Positions 57,770-64,000 of a DNA stretch of 64,000 nt are shown in pieces. The stretch covers positions 62,001 through 126,000 of the forward strand of contig JANATF010000007.1 in assembly GCA_029449245.1 (NCBI GenBank). The letters run 5' to 3'. The stretch is from Mortierella alpina (taxonomy: Eukaryota > Mortierellomycota > Mortierellomycetes > Mortierellales > Mortierellaceae). Under the pieces are notes generated by a model that was not told where the DNA came from, made no database searches, and was given only the letters and a program-made list of their open reading frames with translations. Numbering within the stretch: position 1 is the first letter of the stretch; each line of letters starts with the position of its first letter. Both the position numbers and the translations under genes were made by a program.

Positions 57770-57791
57770 CTTTCCATTGGGCCAGCAGACC
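57769..57791. repeat. Target-site duplication copy of the tRNA-Arg 5' end
   Basis: Identical to 54108-54130. The unrelated sequence beyond 57791 should be the original upstream flank of the tRNA gene. Confidence 0.88.
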
Positions 57792-58968
57792 GGATTCTTA
57801 TAAAACTTACTAGATTTCTGACCTTCAAGACTCAGTGGTCAAAGCTGTCGTCAATTAGAGATGTAATGGTCAATAAGAGATGATTGGTTGGGAAATAATG
57901 ACAAAGGTGGGTGGCAATGATGATATGTAGGGAAATAACGTTGAAAGTGGGTGGCAATAACGGTTCAGTGTGGCCGTCGGATCCATTGCCTCCATTCGAA
58001 CGCCTGCTTGCCAGTCAGATGGGCAAAGACCAAGTGCACTAGACGTGGCCACGGACGACGGATAGGTCCTGGCATCATGGTCTGGGTGTCAAGCAGAGGC
58101 ACAATATCGGCGGTCCGATACGCAACTGGTACCGAGAGCTGTGCCAGGTGAGGAGGGCCGAGGCTGCGTGCAAAGACGATATGAAGGACGTTGACGAGGT
58201 CGCCTCACGTTAAGGCTGCCGCGCTTGGTGGCAGTCAACGAGCAGGCCTCATCGGAGAGCGACACTGACAACGAGCCTCTTGAGGACCCGAGGCAACGCC
58301 GCCGAGCTGCGCTGCTCCCTCCCCCAGGCAGCGACTGTTGCTGGCTACTGGCACGCCTGACAGGATGACGGGTGACGAGGAGCGTGGGGAATGAGGAATG
58401 GAGATGGGTGAAGGGGACAGGGTTTATGTGGATTCTGAAGAGGAGAGAGAGCAAGAACAGAAGACGCCCAGGGTTCGAATATATATTGCTTATTGCCAGC
58501 AGCAACACTGCGCCGAATCACGTCGAGTCGGCGCTGAACTCTATCCCTGCCACCGCTCACTCTCTTGCATCGCTGTCGCCTTTCTTTTTTTTATGTGCGC
58601 GTGTGTCTGCTTACTAACTCGCTCGCTCTCTCCAACAGAAGCAGTAGAAAAAGAAGAGGAAGAAGAAGAACAAGAAAGAGGGAAAAGATGTGGATTCAAA
58701 CGAGGAGGGTGCAGACGAGGAGGCGTACCATCCCGAAGGTGTCTGAACATTCACGGATGTCAAAACGAGGGCATTGCGATCATGCAGTCGCCACAGTCGC
58801 GCGCGCTTCCAAAGCCAACGAGTTAAACAGATCTGCGGCAGATCCGCAAGCAACAATCCTGGAGCACAAACACGGGTCAAGAGCGGCGTCAAGGACATTT
58901 ACGAACCGCCATTCTAGGCGATAGCAATAACAACGAGAAGCAGCTCAATAGCGACGGAGGTGTCCGCT
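57792..58968. other. Intergenic, possible decayed sequence
   Basis: No supported gene. 57830-57960 contains a short tandem (GGGAAATAATGACAAAGGTGG and a diverged second copy about 40 bp later). 58000-58380 is more GC-rich than its surroundings and partly open on both strands but carries stops and no domain. A purine-rich tract lies at 58640-58700. Confidence 0.4.
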
Positions 58969-61900
58969 TTATTGTGGGAGCGAGGGGTAAGCCTGAAGAA
59001 GACTTTGCAGGGTTTGAATGGATAACTGAGCTCTGGCAAGGAGTGGTAGTGCATACCCCGGAACGGATCCTGTAGATCCTAGATTGTTGTTCTCAGTTGA
59101 CACAGCACCAGTATCACCATCCCACCGCTGTAATCTTATGAAGTTGTCACCAGGCTCCACTGTGTCGGCTGGCGAATGACCCAGAGCAGTAATTATCGCT
59201 GCTTTGGGGTGGAGCGATGGATCTTGATGGGGTGCAAAGGCGGCGGACGATGACTGTGCCAAAGGAGAGGTCGGGACGATCCATGACTCGAGCCTTGAGC
59301 TGTACGCAACCTTGAGTTCCATCTCAAGCAGTTTCTGAAACTTTGGCAGGATGCCATAAAGCATATAACCATACTGGTCCACCGCCCACTGAAGTCCTTC
59401 GATCATTTCGATCGCTCGCTCGATCGCCTGCATAATTGTGTCGCTTTCACGAGCCATCCTGTCCTCTGCAGTCAGAGATATCAGTGCTGGCCTTTGGGGA
59501 ACCGGGCCACTCGAGCCCATGCTACTGCTCTCCGGAGTCCCCATGTGCATTTCGCGTCCAATCTCTGGCATCATAACGCTGTCCATGTCTGTATTTGCGT
59601 GCGGCAAGGAAGCTGGTCCAGAGGCTGGCTGCGTATGAGCACTGATACTCAAGAGCATTCTATGGACTTGTTGCCTGGTTCTCATCAGCATACCCGCAGG
59701 CGCATCACCTCCTCGTCGCACCCAGTCCAAAAGACCTTGATTACCGCCGAAAGACCCAGAGTTCGCAGCAGGCTGATTATAACCTGATCCATCTATAGAT
59801 TCTGCTGCCGCAGGCCTGCCAAACCCATGCTGCGAACCCGTGAGCTGCCAGGCTGACACGAGCCGGTAGAGGGCTTCCTTCAAGGAGATCATGAGTTCCC
59901 CTAATCGAGCAGCGTACCGTGTTCTCTCTGGATGATGCTTCACATCCCGATCCTGGAAAGGTATCTTGGCCATAGAATCGCGAAATAGGCGCATCCGTCC
60001 TTGCTGGTCATACTGACAGTGATGGAGGACGAAAAACTGGAGTGTGCTCGAGTTGAGCAGCGTGAGAAAGTAAACAAGAGGAGGGCTTTGCTGTTCGTTA
60101 TAATGGTGCGACATCCTGTTGAGAGTCAGATAGATGCACTGGTTTGTAACCGCCAGCGAGGAGGTGTCGAGGAAGAAGCGTTGGCGGGGCTGAGTCTTTG
60201 AAAAGTAGCCATAGTTGATCGGATGGATGATCTTTTCCGGCACATCGAAGCTGCAGTGCACGAGTGGTACAGACACACACAGAAAAAGAGAGGAAGTGAG
60301 GTGGCAGCGCGAAGAGAACAATGGTGCGATAGGGGAAGAGATATCAAAGATGGAGAGGTTAGACGGCCGTGTGAAAGCAATGCAATGCAAAAAAAAAAGA
60401 TCGCCAGTGAATGAATCAAAAACACGTTACCCGCACTGGTTGGTCGAGCAAAACGCGACCCCATCGTCGTCCACTGACGACTGCTTCCCACTTGCGCCGG
60501 CCGACTTCTTCTTTTTCAATGCGAGTCCAGGCTGGAAATGGCTCCGCACATCCGTCAGGTAGTTCCACAGCGCATGCGCGCCATCGACGCCTTGTTCTAC
60601 CTGCTGCTTCAACACCTTGACGGCCTCCTTATCCACCATACAGAGCCCATAAATCCTCTGCACATCCGGGACGCTCACAAGATACGACTCTGCAGGCGAA
60701 CCCTCCTTCTTGCTCAATCTCAACCGATCCCGCCCCTGCCAGAATGCGCCTTCCTTATGCATCGCCTTGCTGCCGGAGGCGATGGCAGCAGCAGCGCTAG
60801 CTCCCTCAGGCGAGTTCTTCCCGTTCCAGTAAAACGCTGGTCGAAACCATCTTTGAGCCATGGCCTCCCCAAATTCCGAACGCGCATACTCCATTCGAAC
60901 CACCAGTCCATAAACGGGATTCGTGTTGGGTCCACGGTGCCAGAGCAACGGCTCGGCAGCACTGAGCCGGTTGATCCTCTTGGTTCCTGCGGAACAGATC
61001 CCTCCAAGATATTGCGTGAGGACTAGAAGGTGCGTCGTCAATTCGGAAGACGGCATCATGGGTGCAAACGAGTAGGTGAGTGGCAACGCATTGCTGGTGG
61101 AGGCTGATGACGCTGAAGAGCCGATAGTTGGTGGTAGAGCCGTCTCACGGAGGATGGCTACCTGCAGCTCTGCTCGGGTTTTGCTTGACATCATTATATT
61201 GAGGCTGAGCTCACTCTGTAGCGGTGCTGGTGATCCTGCAGCCAAAAAGTCTGAATAGTCCTGCAATATGCCTGCGAGTGGTTTGTGGTGGTCCATGTGG
61301 CGAAGAAAAACCGTCCTGTGCGCCTGTGCTGTATCGGGATGCTGCGACCCCAAAGCACGTATCTTGAAGATGAGTGAATCCGTCTGCACCTTTGAAAAGA
61401 CCTTGAAGGGTTCAAACTGAAAAAACTCCTCCATCAAGCAGTGGTTGAACAGCCATGCTCTATAAGACGTCAGGAGATGTCAGCAATTGAACCGCCAGGA
61501 CAGTAGTGCCTATCAACAACCGTTGTACACACACTGCTTACCGAATCCTCGCTGCAAATTCCAATGTCAGCCACTGACTTGCTAGATGCGTAAAAAACAG
61601 AAAGAGAGAGTACAAGGGTGTCAGTCGCGGTGCTATCTCTGAAGGGGTTTAAACACATGAAGCTGCAACGGACCTCACCTGTAATCATGCATAGGACTCC
61701 ATATTGCGGCTTGATCCTCTGGGCACCAAACCATATGAAGTATCCGTAGGCTTGCATCATGCCTTTTGCGCCCGGTCTCATGGGCGGAAACGCCTTTCCG
61801 GAACGCGAGGTCGTCGATGGTGTGCTGGTGCCTGACTCTGAAAAGCCGATCTCTGCGTCAGACTCATTCCAAGTTTCCTCGTAACCAATGTCAACTGCCT

Positions 61901-64000
61901 CATCCATGGATTCCATCTCGCCCCCCACTCCCCTCAAAGGCTTCAGTGGAGGCTTCCTGGTGCGCTGTTTGGATCTCAAGCTCGCAATGGTACCGCTGTT
62001 ATCATCGACAGTGGCCCCTTCGTCCAATGCGATGATCGAGCCCAATGTTGCCCAGTCAAACACCTCTGCATCGGGGGTACTGAATGTTCCGGTTTTTCGA
62101 ATCATGTATGGCGGATTGGTGACGATGTAGTCGAATTGAAGCCTTTTGGGATCTCTCAGCTTTAAAATGCAATAACGCTCCCATTCAATCTCCGTAGTGT
62201 TTCCTTTCGGTACAGCCAGCTGTAAAGTGTCGCTCCTGAAAAGATGCAGTCGAGGGAGTTTTGAGGGCATACGAGCGCGATTCTCTTGGGGAGCAGCAGA
62301 GTCGTTACATCGAGAGAGCTCCTGGACACGCTGTACTAGAGGCATCAATGCCGCAAGGATGCCGCACCGAGCCATCCAAAAAGCAAACCCGTCCAGTTCA
62401 ATGCCCCAAACGTGCTCACAAATCTGATAGAGCAGTAGCCTCGATCCCGACTCTGAGTTCCAGATGGCCTCAACAGCGGGTCCCTTTTGCGCTTCCTGAA
62501 TTAATAGGCGGATATAGCATGACAAAAATGTCGAGACGCCCAAGCATGGGTCCAACGCTGATGGTATCAGATTCTCCATTGCGTAATCCTGATGTGAACC
62601 TCTGCCTTCCTTTATGCTGTTCGATACAGTCATCAGCGTACTCAAGAGGTCCTCGCCTTCCCTGACAGTCCTTCTCCACATGAAATCCACAATTCCTGGA
62701 GGCGTGTAGAACTGGCCGTGATCCTTTTGATGTTCTTTGACGGTCATAGAAAGGACGTGTGTGGTATAGAGCTCATTCAGGATGACATCGAAATGTACCG
62801 AGCGCATCGCATCGGCGTCAATGGAGGAGCCATCCTTTTCCAGCGGCCCGTCCTGATCGGAACCAAAAATAAAATAGTGCCATGCAAAGAGTCCGACCTC
62901 TTGGTCCAACTGGCCAGACTCACTTTGGTTGTTTTCAGTCGTATTACGAGAGGTGATCCTCGTCATCGCGTCCTTGATCGGCTTCAGGACGTTGTCCCGG
63001 TCGCTGAAAAAATCCAGGAAGACTGACAATATGCTGCTGTCGTGAATGGCGCCTCTCTTCCGACGATCATCATCCAGTCCTCCCATGTCAATGTCCCTCA
63101 TATCGGAGGGACACGTTTGCATTCGAATACCAGCTTCAGATTGCAAGTCGGGTCTCGGGGTATCTACGTCGCTTAAGCGAGTCTGCATGAGCCAGCACAC
63201 AACACTCACGAATGCCGTCATGAGCGCCAGAAATTCAACTGTTGACTTGTACATTTCGGTAGATCCGCTGTCGTCCATGGCTTGTTTTCCATGAAAGTAA
63301 CTCTCATCACGGGGCACACCAGGTTCTCTTCGCGCGTCAAGGTATGTATCCGTATCCGACTCTACCTCCATGACCTCAGGAAATGTCGCATAGAATCGAG
63401 TGGGCAAGTGTGGATAGTGTCGTTGACCAGCAACGATAGGTGGAGAAGAAGCTTCTGCCGAGGTCTTTGCTGCACTAGCAAAAGATGAAGCAGGGTGTGT
63501 TGGGTGGCTCGAATGGGTCAGGAGTTCTCTAAACTGTGCCAGAGATTGAATGACTGTCGGACGAAAGTCCATCGGTTGCTCCTGAGAAGATAGATTGTCG
63601 CGTGTCGCAAAGGCATCATGGGATTGCAGCATCCCATTGAGTAAATCCACTAGGACGCCCTCAAGATTAGGATTCATCCGCTTGACGTCTATGAATCACA
63701 GAGCCTGTTAGGAGTATACAACATGTACACTGACAGAGTACCCAATGTAGAACAAACAATTTGCTGTGTTTTGAGCCTGCGCCTTACCTCTATCGTCCTT
63801 GGGAAAAATGAAGGACTCGAGTACGTCCGATACATGCTGCTTTGTCGAGATCAAAAGCCGGCCGAGTTGGGTACTAACTGCAACAGATGCGTCAGCCGGA
63901 CTGGCGACTGGGCTGCTTGAATGTTGCCGCCTGGCGGCAGTGCCCTTGTGGACAGACGGAGCAGGCGAAGGAGACGAGGAAGTAGATAGAGTAGGCAGCG
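58969..64000 (-). CDS. Type IIG-like DNA N6-adenine methyltransferase with target-recognition region (5' partial)
   Basis: SAM-dependent DNA adenine methyltransferase of the Eco57I/TaqI style. Exons: beyond 64000 to 63788, 63688-61679, 61581-61542, 61459-60431 and 60250-58969; all five are in phase, 1,523 residues visible. Counting from the window edge: a Ser/Pro-rich N-terminus; helical region ending HGQFYTPPGIVDFM (about 394-407); motif I DPCLGVSTFL (450-459); VWGIELDGFAFWMARCGILAAL; catalytic motif IV FDYIVTNPPYMI (NPPY at 62106-62117); a low-complexity insert; YGYFIWFGAQRIKPQYGVLCMITASQWL; FKVFSKVQTDSLIFKIR. The last exon reads like a TaqI-type specificity domain: QRFFLDTSS, TNQCIYLTL, VYFLTLLNSSTLQFFV, RLFRDSMAKIPFQD. 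No nuclease motif seen. The multiple introns show it is a resident eukaryotic gene. Confidence 0.85.

Noticed and set aside
57700-57840. The 23-base tRNA-like piece at 57769 as a second tRNA gene
   Set aside because: Only the acceptor and part of the D arm are present; it is the LINE target duplication.
58969-61437. Treating the frames at 60390-58969 and 61437-60427 as separate genes
   Set aside because: In-phase splice sites and continuity of methyltransferase and specificity motifs tie them to the NPPY exon as one gene.

Overview
The window is nuclear DNA of a filamentous fungus. Genes are broken by short GT...AG introns (mostly 80-160 bp), there are three eukaryotic tRNA genes, and the gene set is fungal: DASH subunit Duo1, a trehalose synthase/phosphatase fusion, an ACS-family permease, and a GPI-type aspartic protease. 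The mix of gene style, FAR1/MULE transposons and an N6-adenine methyltransferase suggests an early-diverging lineage such as Mortierella. That placement is inference; no search was run.

Layout. 0-11 kb is a transposon nest: tRNA-Gly, then a 6.3-kb Mutator-like element (571-6892, 9-bp target duplication) carrying a Ulp1-type protease and a FAR1/MULE/SWIM transposase that can be spliced into one reading frame, then a 421-bp MITE, a 1.7-kb fold-back repeat and small TGACAT palindromes. 11.2-16.2 kb holds a secreted Cys-rich repeat protein and an ACS/MFS permease. 16.8-48 kb is a gene-dense housekeeping block: a mitochondrial PPR-like protein, CDK10 (PISSLRE kinase), Nop14, a CRAL-TRIO membrane protein, an NDUFA4-like subunit, trehalose-6-phosphate synthase/phosphatase, a WD40 relic, an Mms2/Uev1 variant, an orphan membrane protein, tRNA-Leu, Duo1, Rix1 and a RhoGAP-like protein. 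48-51.6 kb is empty. 51.7-53.1 kb is a GPI-type aspartic protease. 54-57.8 kb is a LINE fragment inserted exactly at the 5' end of a tRNA-Arg gene. 58.9-64 kb is a large intron-containing gene for a restriction-modification-style DNA adenine methyltransferase, open at the window edge.

Genes that share a process: Nop14 (small-subunit processome) and Rix1 (60S maturation) both serve ribosome biogenesis. CDK10 and Duo1 are cell-cycle genes. The remaining genes are unrelated neighbours. The two most unusual items are the type IIG-like methyltransferase with its own target-recognition region, and the Ulp1-FAR1-MULE reading frame.
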